Positions 18,210 to 26,417 of a DNA stretch of 64,000 bases are shown here, piece after piece (position 1 is the stretch's first letter; each line of letters begins with the position of its first letter). The position numbers were made by a program, and so were the translations under genes. Source of the DNA: GCA-003244245 sp036266995 (GTDB lineage Bacteria > Actinomycetota > Actinomycetes > Mycobacteriales > Pseudonocardiaceae); the NCBI GenBank assembly GCA_036266995.1, contig DATAWX010000166.1:5996-69995 (forward strand), given 5' to 3'. Below the pieces are notes generated by a model. The model was not told the DNA's origin. It worked only from the letters and a program-made list of their open reading frames with translations, and searched no databases.

Positions 18210-18978
18210 TGCGCATCCTCTCTCCGGCGTCACTGGCCAGTCTGTCGCCGGTGGCGGCGCGGAACACGTCGTCCAGGGTGGTGTCCGGGCCGACGCCGGC
18301 CTTGAGCTCGGCCGGTGTGCCCAGCGCGCAGATCCGGCCGCGGTGCATCAGGGCGATCCGGTCGCAGTGCTGGTCGGCTTCGTCCATGTAGTGCGTGGTG
18401 ACCAGCACGGTCATCCCAGTACTTGCGCGGACTTCGCCGATGTGGTCCCACACGCTGGCTCGGCCGATCGGGTCCAGGCCGATCGTCGGCTCGTCCAGCA
18501 CCAGCAGCCGTGGTGCGTTGACCAGCGCCTGCGCGAGCTCCAACCGGCGGATCATGCCGCCGGAGTAGGTGCCCGCGGTGCGATCGGCGACGTCGGTCAA
18601 GCCGACCGACTCCAGCGAGAGATCCACGACGTGACGCCGCCGCGCGCGCGGTACGTCGAACAGGCGCGCGAACAGCGCCACGTTCTGCCGTCCGGTCAGC
18701 GCGCCGTCGGCGGACAGCTGCTGGGGCACGTACCCGAGCAATCGCCGCACCGCAAGCTTATGGCGGGCCACGTCCACCCCGAAAACCTCGATCGACCCGA
18801 TCGGCGCCGGCAGCAGTGTCGTGATCATGCGCAGCGTGGTGGTCTTGCCGGCACCGTTGGGCCCGAGCAGCCCGAACACCATCCCGGCAGGGACATTCAG
18901 GTCAACCCCGTCGACCGCGACGGTGTCCCCGAAACGGTGCCGGATCGCGGTACCGCGCACAGCGAGCGGGGCGGTCAT
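18169..18978 (-). CDS. ABC exporter ATPase (DrrA-like)
   Basis: The 269-residue ATPase has Walker A GLLGPNGAGKTTTLRM (about residues 36-51), a Q-loop near YVPQQLSADGALTGRQNV, signature YSGGMIRRLELAQAL, Walker B LLVLDEPTIGLDP and the H-loop TTHYMDEADQ. The C-terminal DDVFRAATGDRL matches DrrA-type drug/lipid exporter ATPases. It starts at the ATG at 18978 and overlaps the permease by 41 bases. The upstream small gene ends at 18975 in one of its two frames, so it may belong to the same transcript. Confidence 0.9.
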   Translation of the reverse strand: MTAPLAVRGTAIRHRFGDTVAVDGVDLNVPAGMVFGLLGPNGAGKTTTLRMITTLLPAPIGSIEVFGVDVARHKLAVRRLLGYVPQQLSADGALTGRQNVALFARLFDVPRARRRHVVDLSLESVGLTDVADRTAGTYSGGMIRRLELAQALVNAPRLLVLDEPTIGLDPIGRASVWDHIGEVRASTGMTVLVTTHYMDEADQHCDRIALMHRGRICALGTPAELKAGVGPDTTLDDVFRAATGDRLASDAGERMRNVRATRRTAHRLG

Positions 18979-19300
18979 CTCAGGAGTCCAGGTCGTATCA
19001 CGGCCCGAATATACGTCTTAAACAGAGCTAATCGCAATAGGAGGTTAAGTGAGCGGGCCGTTACCGACGGCGACACAAGGCCGGCGTCGGATGCATCATC
19101 GCCCAGCTCGGCGCTCCACCGCAGGGCTGCATGCACACACTGCGGGCAATACCGGGGTCGTCGTCGCACTCGGCAGGACACCGTGCCGGCAGCAGGTCCG
19201 ACGAGCTGACCAGCTCTCCGCAGACCGTCACATACCCGCTTGTCCCGTAGCCCTGCCCTACCGCCCAGTCGGCCACCAGCAGATGAGCCGTGCCCCTCAC
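18975..19300 (-). pseudogene. Small Cys-rich actinobacterial protein, frameshifted
   Basis: From the GTG at 19300 one frame reads VRGTAHLLVADWAVGQGYGT, then CGELVSSSDLLPARCPAECD, and runs on to 19061 without further pattern. The neighbouring frame continues naturally as RYCPQCVHAALRWSAELGDD and stops at 18975. A one-base change in the C/G run near 19153-19157 would join them into one small protein with a CGxL...CPxEC...YCPxC set, a layout common in Pseudonocardiales small proteins that may bind zinc. The gene follows the 85-residue gene by 11 bases. It is either a real frameshift or a sequencing error. Confidence 0.5.
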
Positions 19301-19311
19301 TAATGGCGCGC

Positions 19312-19569
19312 TCACCCGAGCGACTCCCCGAGAACCTCCCACAGCTCGGTGGCCGCAGTTTCGTCCAAGATGAGCACACACTGGTCGGTCCCGTGCGGAT
19401 CCAGGACGATGGTCCCGTCGCGTTTGGTCACCACCAGATTGGTGAAGCCCCGGCAGCCACCATGCACCGAGCAAGTGATGTGAATCACCCTACGGCGCCT
19501 CGTCGACTGCGGCGGCGCGTCGCCACCGGGCGTGGTACTCGTCAGATCCGGGCTGTCAGTCGTTTCCAT
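19312..19569 (-). CDS. Hypothetical small protein
   Basis: The 85-residue product has a polar Thr/Ser/Arg-rich N-terminus. A compact core follows: VIHITCSVHGGCRGFTNLVV, then DGTIVLDPHGTDQCVLILDE and ELWEVLGESLG. The three Cys and one His in the core could hold a metal, but this is not certain. The ATG at 19569 follows GGAG at a suitable distance. It lies 11 bases before the small Cys-rich pseudogene and is divergent from the XRE/TPR-type regulator at 19920. Similar small proteins occur beside XRE regulators in actinomycetes; I do not assign a function. Confidence 0.6.
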   Translation of the reverse strand: METTDSPDLTSTTPGGDAPPQSTRRRRVIHITCSVHGGCRGFTNLVVTKRDGTIVLDPHGTDQCVLILDETAATELWEVLGESLG

Positions 19570-19919
19570 CGATCACCATCTCCGCTCCTGCTGGGAAGTC
19601 GTGTCCGAGCGCCCGTCGTAAAGAATTGGAATCGCCCGAATGACGAAGGCCGACAGCTCACCCAGGGCCGGGGACGGGGCTTCGACCGCAAGTTCGACAG
19701 GCACCCCCGGGAGCGGATGCGCAGCCGTACCACAGCCAGGAATCACCCGGCACTGGGTGCTCGCGAATTACTCTTCCGTTGGCTTGGCGCGGCGAAAAGG
19801 GCAAAGCATCCGCACTTCGACTGCAAATCTGCCGCAGGGTGGCCGCTGACCTGCAAAGATGTCGCCGCGGTACCCTTAGGTCGGCAATATGGCTAGGATG
19901 CGGCCAGGAGGATGACTCG
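19570..19919. other. Divergent intergenic region
   Basis: About 350 bases separate the 85-residue gene (minus) from the XRE-type regulator (plus). Both promoters must lie here. An AGGAGG ribosome site at 19906-19911 belongs to the TTG start at 19920. No convincing gene or hairpin is seen. Confidence 0.4.
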
Positions 19920-21206
19920 TTGGGGAAGCAGCACCGCCCTGGCTTAGCTCGCGCCCGCAAGTCGGCCGGCCTCAGCCAGGAGCGGCTGGCTGAGGTGCTG
20001 CGAGTGGATCGATCCACCGTCACCCGGTGGGAATGTGCTGAGACCGAACCGCAGCCCTGGCTTCGGCCGAAGCTCGCTCGTGCACTCGGCTTACGCCATC
20101 ATGAGCTCGATGATGTACTCAGTGTCATCGAGCTCATCGAGGAACCAACCGACGACGTGGCTCCGAGCGATAAACGCACCGCCTTATCAGTAGCTACTTC
20201 GAACGATCTGAAAGTGGCTGTCTGGCAAGGTATCTCCTCGCTAAGCGTCGGAGACGAGCATGAAGCCTTGGAGCTCGCCAGGCGAGTCGCTGCGTCCGAC
20301 GTGAGCGCCGAAACACTGAGCCGACTTGAAGGCATTGTTGACGAACTGGCAGTCAAATACCAGAAAACCCCACCGCAAGAGTTACTCGGTCCGGTTCGGC
20401 GACACGTGTCCTATGTCATGCGGCTACTCGATGCACGTATGACGCTCGAGGAGCATCGTCGACTGCTCATCGTGGGCGGGTGGCTCTCCCTTATTATGGC
20501 CACGCTGTACGTCGACGTTGAACGGCGAGTAGCAGCCAACAGTTGGCTCGCGACCGCCGCGAGTCTGGCGAAGCAGACAGGCCAGTCTGAAATTCATGCC
20601 TGGCGCTACGAGACCGAGGCTTGGCAAACACTGATAAATGGCGACCACCGGCATGCGGTGGAGTTATCGCAGGCCGCCCAGCGGTTCGCGCCACGCGGTA
20701 GCTCAGCAGCCATTCAAGCCACGGCGCAGGAGGGCCGGGCCTGGGCCCGACTCCGCCAGGCTCCCGAGACATATAGCGCGCTCAATCGAGTAGAGCGGTT
20801 CGTCTCCCGCATGGCAAGACCCGAGACACCAGAGCACCACTATCGCTATGACCCGAACAAAGCAGAAGCCTATGTTGCTACCACACTCGCATGGCTCGGG
20901 GATGCGGCATCTGAGCACCACGCCCGCCACGTCGTCGCCACGTTTACCCATGAAGCCGAAGCGGGCCGCTGGCCACGGCGACTTGCCTCAGCCAACATCG
21001 ACCTAGCGCTTGCCTTGCTGCTGACTGACCAGATCGATGAAGCCTGCGCCATCACTCAAGCGGCCATGCTGTCCGGTCGCCTGGTGGCCTCGAACCACTG
21101 GCGGGCGCTTGAGGTGGTCCGGACAGTCGAGGCCCGGGGGCTGCCAGAAGCGTCGGATCTGCGGGAGGCGTATGTGCTGATGCGGCAGAGAAGTGAATCC
21201 GGCTAG
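19920..21206 (+). CDS. XRE regulator with long helical sensor domain
   Basis: The 428-residue product starts at a TTG, eight bases after AGGAGG. Residues about 8-60 form an XRE helix-turn-helix (LARARKSAGLSQERLAEVLR, DRSTVTRWECAE). The remaining 360 residues are helical with repeated Ala/Trp/Leu patterns like tetratricopeptide repeats (SWLATAASLAKQTGQSEIHA, AQRFAPRGSSAAIQATAQEG). This is the common actinomycete type of regulator with a helical sensor that may bind a small molecule or peptide. It is divergent from the two small genes and convergent with the DUF5753 regulator. No target is evident beyond possible autoregulation. Confidence 0.75.
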   Translation: MGKQHRPGLARARKSAGLSQERLAEVLRVDRSTVTRWECAETEPQPWLRPKLARALGLRHHELDDVLSVIELIEEPTDDVAPSDKRTALSVATSNDLKVAVWQGISSLSVGDEHEALELARRVAASDVSAETLSRLEGIVDELAVKYQKTPPQELLGPVRRHVSYVMRLLDARMTLEEHRRLLIVGGWLSLIMATLYVDVERRVAANSWLATAASLAKQTGQSEIHAWRYETEAWQTLINGDHRHAVELSQAAQRFAPRGSSAAIQATAQEGRAWARLRQAPETYSALNRVERFVSRMARPETPEHHYRYDPNKAEAYVATTLAWLGDAASEHHARHVVATFTHEAEAGRWPRRLASANIDLALALLLTDQIDEACAITQAAMLSGRLVASNHWRALEVVRTVEARGLPEASDLREAYVLMRQRSESG

Positions 21207-21492
21207 GGAGCGTCGGAGACCACGGAACGGAAGGTCAAGGAGTGGATGAGTCCAGCGTATCTGGACTCAGCTCGAAGAATCCGGTGCTTCACCGCGTGGG
21301 GCACATGGTCGGATCCCGGACTTCGTGGGCAGTGACCAGGCGCGATGGAGTCGGATAGAGCGAAGATCAACTGTTCCACTGCGTCAGCAGGTCACAGTGC
21401 CTATTGGTAGTGGCTCAAATACGCGGGTGTGGACGTTGCGACGTCCGCGGTGCCGTGAGTTTGGCGGCGGTGCAGCCGATGCTGCCGGCCCT

Positions 21493-22353
21493 TCATCCAA
21501 GCGGGCCAGATCGCAGTTCAGCGGTGACCCGTTGGATCAGCGCTACCGCATCCGGGCCGGTTACGGCCGCGGTCCGCAGCTCGTTGAAGAAGTTGATGTA
21601 TTGCGTGACCTCGTCGGGTTCGATGAGGCGCTGCTCGGCGGTGAGTGACTCCGAGGTGACAACGTTTTCGTCGTAGATCACGAATCCCGGCACTGGAAGC
21701 ATCGGCACCGCGAACGGGACGATCCCCACGTTCACGCTCGGCAACGCGGTCATCGTCATCAAGCGGTCCAGCTGCCCGAGCAGGGGCCCGATGGTGCCGA
21801 CGTTCTTGTGCAGCGCCGCTTCGCCCATCACCAGCTGTATCTGCGTACCGGTCTGGTACAGCACATGTTGTCGCCGCATGCGCTCGATCACCACCGCATC
21901 GAGGTCCGCTGCGGATTCGGCGTAGGCCAATGGACTGCCGGGCAGGGCGAGCATCTCGCGTGCGTACGCGGGGGTCTGGAGCAGGCCGATGACCATCGCA
22001 GGCTGGAAAGCTCTGATGCAGTTCGCCTGTCCCTCCAGCTGGGCGATGCTGGTTTGCTTTCCGCCCGCACCGCCCGAGCGGCGGTAGGTGTCCCGCCAGG
22101 TCGCGTACTCAACCCGCGCCCGCTCCAGCAGTTCCAGCAGTTCGTCGATCGTCTCGCTGCGGGCACCAGCGGCTTGCACCCAGGTATGGATATCGTCCTG
22201 TGTCGGCAGCTGGGTTCCCGTCTCCAGCCGGGACACCCGTGACTGCGGCCAGCGGATCCGCTCGGCGGCGAAGCGGTTACCCGACAGCCCGGTCCCGGCG
22301 CGCAGCTCCCGCAAGCGGTGAGCAAGGCGGACCCGTTCGGAGTTGCCGGGCAA
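21493..22353 (-). CDS. XRE regulator with DUF5753
   Basis: The 286-residue protein has an N-terminal helix-turn-helix (LAHRLRELRAGTGLSGNRFA and PQSRVSRLETGTQLPTQDDI). A DUF5753 domain follows (about residues 95-280, including RAFQPAMVIGLLQTPAYARE and PSVNVGIVPFAVPMLPVPGF). This pair defines a very common actinomycete regulator type, often beside small DUF397 or DUF6879 genes, possibly acting in development or as an antitoxin-like partner. The TTG start at 22353 follows GGAG. It lies 10 bases downstream of the DUF6879 gene and is almost certainly co-transcribed with it. Confidence 0.88.
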   Translation of the reverse strand: MPGNSERVRLAHRLRELRAGTGLSGNRFAAERIRWPQSRVSRLETGTQLPTQDDIHTWVQAAGARSETIDELLELLERARVEYATWRDTYRRSGGAGGKQTSIAQLEGQANCIRAFQPAMVIGLLQTPAYAREMLALPGSPLAYAESAADLDAVVIERMRRQHVLYQTGTQIQLVMGEAALHKNVGTIGPLLGQLDRLMTMTALPSVNVGIVPFAVPMLPVPGFVIYDENVVTSESLTAEQRLIEPDEVTQYINFFNELRTAAVTGPDAVALIQRVTAELRSGPLG

Positions 22354-22363
22354 CCTTGTACTC

Positions 22364-22948
22364 CTACGATGCCTGTGAGAGGGATAGGTGACGGGCCAGC
22401 TGCGGCTTGGTACGCACGTAAGCTGACCAGGGCGTGCCGTAGTGTAGCGCCGCGTCTCGCCAGCGGCAGGCCTCCACGATCCTCACGGGCTCGGTGACGT
22501 GCTCCACTCCCAGCCATACTTGATCACGGTCGTAGTGCATGTCGTACAGCTCGGCGGAGTCGAAGAGCCAATAGTCGTGTTGCGGGAGGTCCACAGGCCA
22601 AGGCTCGTGTTCGGCGATGGCGATGATCCGGACGTCCTCCCCGGCTGCCGCGTTCGGCTCGTAGCCCCAAGTGAGCTCGAAACGCAGATAGTCGGTAAGC
22701 GGCTCGCGCACGACGTGCACTCGTTGTACGGCCTTGCCGGCACGTACGTTCGAGGCGATCATGGACGTCCACTGGGTCTTGATCGGATCCGACGGCTTGG
22801 GCTGGCCCGCGAGAAACTGGCTGAGAAGATCTAGATCCCGCTGACCTCGATAGACCTGGAGGGTTTCCAGGCGGAACGCGGAATGCGCGTAGCTGTGGAA
22901 CAGTGCCCCAAACTCCTCGGATTCCGGCGAGATCAGCTCAGCCGTCAC
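22364..22948 (-). CDS. DUF6879 family protein
   Basis: The 194-residue product contains FGALFHSYAHSAFRLETLQV near the start and HDYWLFDSAELYDMHYD followed by a short C-terminal half with WRDAALHYGTPW. These are the recurring segments of DUF6879 proteins, encoded next to XRE/DUF5753 regulators in many actinomycetes. No enzymatic residue set is recognised. The pairing and tight spacing (10 bases) suggest a functional pair, perhaps regulator and effector. Start is GTG at 22948. Confidence 0.82.
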   Translation of the reverse strand: MTAELISPESEEFGALFHSYAHSAFRLETLQVYRGQRDLDLLSQFLAGQPKPSDPIKTQWTSMIASNVRAGKAVQRVHVVREPLTDYLRFELTWGYEPNAAAGEDVRIIAIAEHEPWPVDLPQHDYWLFDSAELYDMHYDRDQVWLGVEHVTEPVRIVEACRWRDAALHYGTPWSAYVRTKPQLARHLSLSQAS

Positions 22949-22949
22949 G

Positions 22950-23198
22950 GGCTACCGCCCCCTCGTCCTGGAGCCGACACACGGCCTCTACGAGCACTTC
23001 GCGCTTGATCCAGACTGCGCCTTCGCCTGGGAGTACATCCTCCAGATGACTGTTGCTGATGATCAGACCCTGCACGACGCACTCAGGATCGGCACCGGCG
23101 TCGACAACGTCGTACACCGTCTGGCAGCCGCCACCCAGACAGTGTGGCTAGACAACCCCGCCACCGTTGTGCGCGATGTCCTCAACCTCACCGTGTAA
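22950..23198 (+). pseudogene. 5'-truncated gene fragment, unknown
   Basis: A plus-strand frame runs from 22950 to the TAA at 23198 and encodes a convincing protein-like sequence (YRPLVLEPTHGLYEHFALDP, AWEYILQMTVADDQTLHDAL, ATVVRDVLNLTV) with normal codon use. It has no start codon at its left end and runs straight into the head of the DUF6879 gene on the other strand. I read it as the 3' remnant of a gene whose front was lost when the XRE/DUF6879 pair arrived. An internal ATG could still give a short product. I do not recognise the family. Confidence 0.45.
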
Positions 23199-23220
23199 GA
23201 CCGTGAAATTGCCAGTTCGA

Positions 23221-23252
23221 GTGAACACGTGCACCTGACTGCACACGTTCAC
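23221..23252 (-). terminator. Imperfect hairpin after the terpene operon
   Basis: GTGAACACGTGCA at 23221-23233 and TGCACACGTTCAC at 23240-23252 pair except for two central mismatches, around a six-base loop. The hairpin lies about 140 bases downstream of the last gene of the 16-kb minus-strand cluster. It has no T-run, as is usual in actinobacteria. It could end that transcript. Confidence 0.4.
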
Positions 23253-23391
23253 ACCCTGGAATCCGGGGCTCACACGCCAGCTAGAGCGATGGCGATGCCA
23301 CCAAAGTACGAGGCTTGATGGACATCTGCTTAACTATTGGCTGGAGGGTATGCAACGGGTGTTCTTGACCCGCTCGATAAGGGTCGTCCGA

Positions 23392-24651
23392 TTATTTGTA
23401 GGTGGTTTCGATATCTGGCAGCTTGGCGAGCAGCCAGTGGACACTGTTGTCTCCGCCGAGGTCGGGGAAGTCGGCGATGGCCTGGTTGCACAGCCACGTA
23501 AGGTGCTCTTTTTTCGTCTTACTCCCGGACCTTTTCTGTCCCGCGGCGAAGTCGTAGTACTCGAATGTGGGAGCGGCGTTGAGCGGATCGCCGCCGCTTT
23601 TCCCGATCGGGGTGCTGGTCAGGAGGTCGGCGATGGGGTAGAGAAGGCCACCCATGGCGGCGATGAAGGTGCGTTCCAGGTGGTATCGGGGGCTGGGCTT
23701 CTCGGGCTCGAGCTCTCTAGGCAGGGAGTAGAGCTTGTCGAGCATGCACAGTGTGTAGCTATAGGCGGCGTTGAACAGGTCAGCTAGCGCGACGACGGGA
23801 CCCTTGAAGTCGGCGACCCGGGGATCCACAGGTACCGGTTTGACAACTCCGATGACCTCGATGCCATCGCGGATGCGCTGGAACTTCGCGTAATGTGACA
23901 GCTCGTCCAGCCCGGGTTTGGGGTTGACCGGATCGATGGGGACGGTCGCTTTGTCGGGATCCACGCCCTCGCCCTGTTCCACAATGATACTCATCGCGGT
24001 CATGGCGCTTTTCAGGTCGCGGACCTCGACGGGTTCGCCTCCGCCGTCGCGGTTCCAGTAGGCAGCGGTGTACTGATATTTGACGCTGCCCGGGGCTGGG
24101 GACCAGAAATTTTTAACGTTATCCGACAGGTATCGGAAACCGTCCTCGATGCACTCGTAGAACTGTCCGATGGTGTTGTACTGGTCGGACTGTGGTGGCG
24201 CACCGTGTTCGGCAGGCAGTTCCAAAGGCATGAACACGCGGTCGATCAGGTTCTGGGTGCACGGCTCCAGATGCAGTTCCAAATCAGGGGCGCGGTGCAG
24301 CATCAAGCTGGGGTAATGCGGCATGAACTTCGGGTCGTAGAAGCTGATCTGGTCACCGGCACCGATGGCGAGCATGAGGTTGCGGACCAGCGCCAGGTGC
24401 AGCATCTCCTCCAGCACGATGCTGATGATCGTGCGGGATGCCGAGATGCCCGGATCCCACTGGCTGTGGCCCTTGGTCTCGATGGAGTATGCGGCGTAGA
24501 GGTACAGCGGGATCGTGGACATCTCCAACTGCGCCGCCTGATGAAGGTGGTTGACCAGATCGTCGCGGGTGCGGATCGGCTGGTCGGATTTCACCTCCTG
24601 CAGGGGTGCGATCACGTAGGGCAACGGGGAGTTGGCGCCAAGGATGCTCAT
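23392..24651 (-). CDS. Ferritin-like (VioB-type) domain protein
   Basis: The 419-residue product has a four-helix ferritin-like domain near its N-terminus. Helix one carries LVNHLHQAAQLEMSTIPLYL and helix two SIVLEEMLHLALVRNLML; the Glu and EExxH sets can hold a di-metal centre. Later segments include DELSHYAKFQRIRDG and a long C-terminal region with PRYHLERTFIAAMGGLLYPI. This resembles the ferritin-like domain of VioB-type proteins, some of which are iron-dependent oxidising enzymes; the substrate here is unknown. The gene starts at ATG 24651 after AGGAG and follows the DUF2063 gene by 25 bases. It is the last gene of the operon, so a role with the MNIO module is likely but inferred. Confidence 0.78.
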   Translation of the reverse strand: MSILGANSPLPYVIAPLQEVKSDQPIRTRDDLVNHLHQAAQLEMSTIPLYLYAAYSIETKGHSQWDPGISASRTIISIVLEEMLHLALVRNLMLAIGAGDQISFYDPKFMPHYPSLMLHRAPDLELHLEPCTQNLIDRVFMPLELPAEHGAPPQSDQYNTIGQFYECIEDGFRYLSDNVKNFWSPAPGSVKYQYTAAYWNRDGGGEPVEVRDLKSAMTAMSIIVEQGEGVDPDKATVPIDPVNPKPGLDELSHYAKFQRIRDGIEVIGVVKPVPVDPRVADFKGPVVALADLFNAAYSYTLCMLDKLYSLPRELEPEKPSPRYHLERTFIAAMGGLLYPIADLLTSTPIGKSGGDPLNAAPTFEYYDFAAGQKRSGSKTKKEHLTWLCNQAIADFPDLGGDNSVHWLLAKLPDIETTYK

Positions 24652-24676
24652 CGGGCTCTCCTGTCGGTGTAGGGGC

Positions 24677-25564
24677 TCAGGCGGGTGCGCGGCAAGGTTG
24701 AGATAGGGATCCGTTGCGGGCAGACGTTTTCGGGTCGGGCCGCGGTGCGCAGGCGGTGAACAGACCCGCCTCGACCCACCCTCGGATCCACGGTTGGGCC
24801 GGCGCGGGTGAGATGCCGGCGGTCGTTGCTGCGGCGGCTACGGTCTCGCCACTGAGCAGGGCCGCGAGCAGCCGGTCAGCGGGCGGGGTCAGTTCGGTGA
24901 TCACCACCGTGTAGGCGTGGCGGTGAACAGCAAGTACCGCCATCTGGGCCCGCGGCAGCTCTGCTGTCGCACCGCGGGCGATTGCGGCGGCATAGCCGTG
25001 CACCGGATAACGGGTGGTGACCAGGCGCAGGCACGGCGCTGGTCGAAGGGTCAGTTTTGGCCAGGCCGGATCGGTGTCGACAGGGAGGTCCGCGGTACTC
25101 AGGACGGCGCCGGTTTCGGTGCCCTGCCCGTGGTAGACCTCGGCGAAGACCCGTTCGAAACGCGCCAGGTCGACCATCAGGTCGACCCAGGCTTCCCGCT
25201 CGGCGCGCGGCTGATCGCGGTCAGGACGGGTGCGCTCCAGATGCTCGGCGAAGCGTTCGCCGACCCGAAACAATGTGTAGCTACGGGATGGGCAGGCATC
25301 GAGGTAGTCGTCTGCGAATGCGTCGAACAGGTCCCGGCCGAGCAGGTGACACAGGGCGGGAAACGAGGCTCGCAGGCACTCCAGCAGCCGCAGCCGGTAG
25401 CCGCGCCGGTAGACGGCGAGGCGCTCGGCCGGATATTGCCGGGTGGATGCCGTTATGACAGTCGAGGCATCCGCCGGCGCGGCAGCCGACCTGTCGGGGC
25501 TCATGATGGCCGCTTGGAACCAGCGTTGAAGTTCGGCGAGGCTCGCACCGGACAGGTCAGCCAC
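24677..25564 (-). CDS. DUF2063 (HvfC/BufC-type) peptide-modification partner
   Basis: From the GTG at 25564 the product is 295 residues. The N-terminal part (LAELQRWFQAAIMSPDRSAA, then RLAVYRRGYRLRLLECLRAS and FPALCHLLG) is the DUF2063 domain. In methanobactin-like and bufferin systems this domain is the obligate partner of DUF692 enzymes and presents the precursor peptide. The C-terminal half contains VHRHAYTVVITELTPPADRL and a winged-helix-like end. The start lies within the last codons of the DUF692 gene (eight-base overlap, GTGGCTGA), a strong sign of translational coupling and complex formation. Length is normal for the family. Confidence 0.85.
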   Translation of the reverse strand: MADLSGASLAELQRWFQAAIMSPDRSAAAPADASTVITASTRQYPAERLAVYRRGYRLRLLECLRASFPALCHLLGRDLFDAFADDYLDACPSRSYTLFRVGERFAEHLERTRPDRDQPRAEREAWVDLMVDLARFERVFAEVYHGQGTETGAVLSTADLPVDTDPAWPKLTLRPAPCLRLVTTRYPVHGYAAAIARGATAELPRAQMAVLAVHRHAYTVVITELTPPADRLLAALLSGETVAAAATTAGISPAPAQPWIRGWVEAGLFTACAPRPDPKTSARNGSLSQPCRAPA

Positions 25565-26417
25565 TGTGGGCTCCGACCACAGCGGACTCTCGCGCCACCT
25601 GGTGTGCGTGCTGGCGGGCCAGGGCCAATTCGGCCTGCAACCGCGGGAAGGCCGGCAGCTGGTCGTCCCATTCCAGCAACGTGGACACCGGCCCGGCGAG
25701 TCTGAGCGCCTTCGCGTAGAGCTCCCACACGGCCGGGATGACCGGACGATCGTGCGTATCGACCAGGTGCGTGCCGGCGTCGGTGTGCCCGGCCAGGTGG
25801 ATCTGCACGACGCGCTCGTAGGGCAGGCCGTCCAGATAGGCGTCGGGGTCGAACTCGTTGTTGACCGCGGAGACATAGACGTTGTTGACGTCGAGAAGCA
25901 GTCCGCAGTCGGCGTCGGTGGCCAGCCGTGCGAGGAATTCGCACTCGGACATCACCGATGCGGTGAAGCCCACATAGGTAGTCGGGTTTTCCAGGACCAG
26001 CGGGCGTTCCAGAAAGTCCTGCACGATCCGTACCCGGTGTGCGACGTGCACCAGTGCCGCCTCGGTGAGGGGAATCGGCAACAGGTCGTGGGTATTGCAC
26101 CCGGCGACCCCGGTCCAGCACACGTGGTCGGACACCCATGCGGCCCCCACAGCGTCGGCCAGCCGACGCAGCTGATGCAGATAGTCGAAATCAAGCGGGT
26201 CCGTGCTGCCGATTGACAGCGACACCCCGTGTAGCACCACCGGGTACCGCTCCGCCACCCGATCCAGGGCATAGCGTGGGTAACCACCGCTATCCAGGTA
26301 GTTCTCCGAGATGACCTCGAACCAGTCCACCGCCGGCTGCTGGTCGAGGACGTAGCCGTAATGGGGAGCGCGCAAGCCGACCCCGAACCCGAGCGCGGGC
26401 AGCCCGAGCTGTTTCAT
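25557..26417 (-). CDS. DUF692 multinuclear iron oxidase (MNIO)
   Basis: The 286-residue TIM-barrel protein has the DUF692 hallmarks. It starts with GFGVGLRAPHYGYVLDQ, then WFEVISENYLDSGG, VLHGVSLSIGSTDPLD, WVSDHVCWTG and VLENPTTYVGF. It continues with GLLLDVNNVYVSAVNNEFD and VVQIHLAGHTD, ending in DTHDRPVIPAVWELY. The His, Glu, Asp and Asn residues in these segments are the iron ligands in the characterised members (MbnB, bufferin enzymes), which use two or three irons to oxidise Cys or other residues of a peptide. Its ATG overlaps the stop of the Cys-rich gene (ATGA) and its stop overlaps the DUF2063 start, so the three are coupled. The Cys-rich protein is its presumed substrate. Confidence 0.92.
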   Translation of the reverse strand: MKQLGLPALGFGVGLRAPHYGYVLDQQPAVDWFEVISENYLDSGGYPRYALDRVAERYPVVLHGVSLSIGSTDPLDFDYLHQLRRLADAVGAAWVSDHVCWTGVAGCNTHDLLPIPLTEAALVHVAHRVRIVQDFLERPLVLENPTTYVGFTASVMSECEFLARLATDADCGLLLDVNNVYVSAVNNEFDPDAYLDGLPYERVVQIHLAGHTDAGTHLVDTHDRPVIPAVWELYAKALRLAGPVSTLLEWDDQLPAFPRLQAELALARQHAHQVARESAVVGAHSG

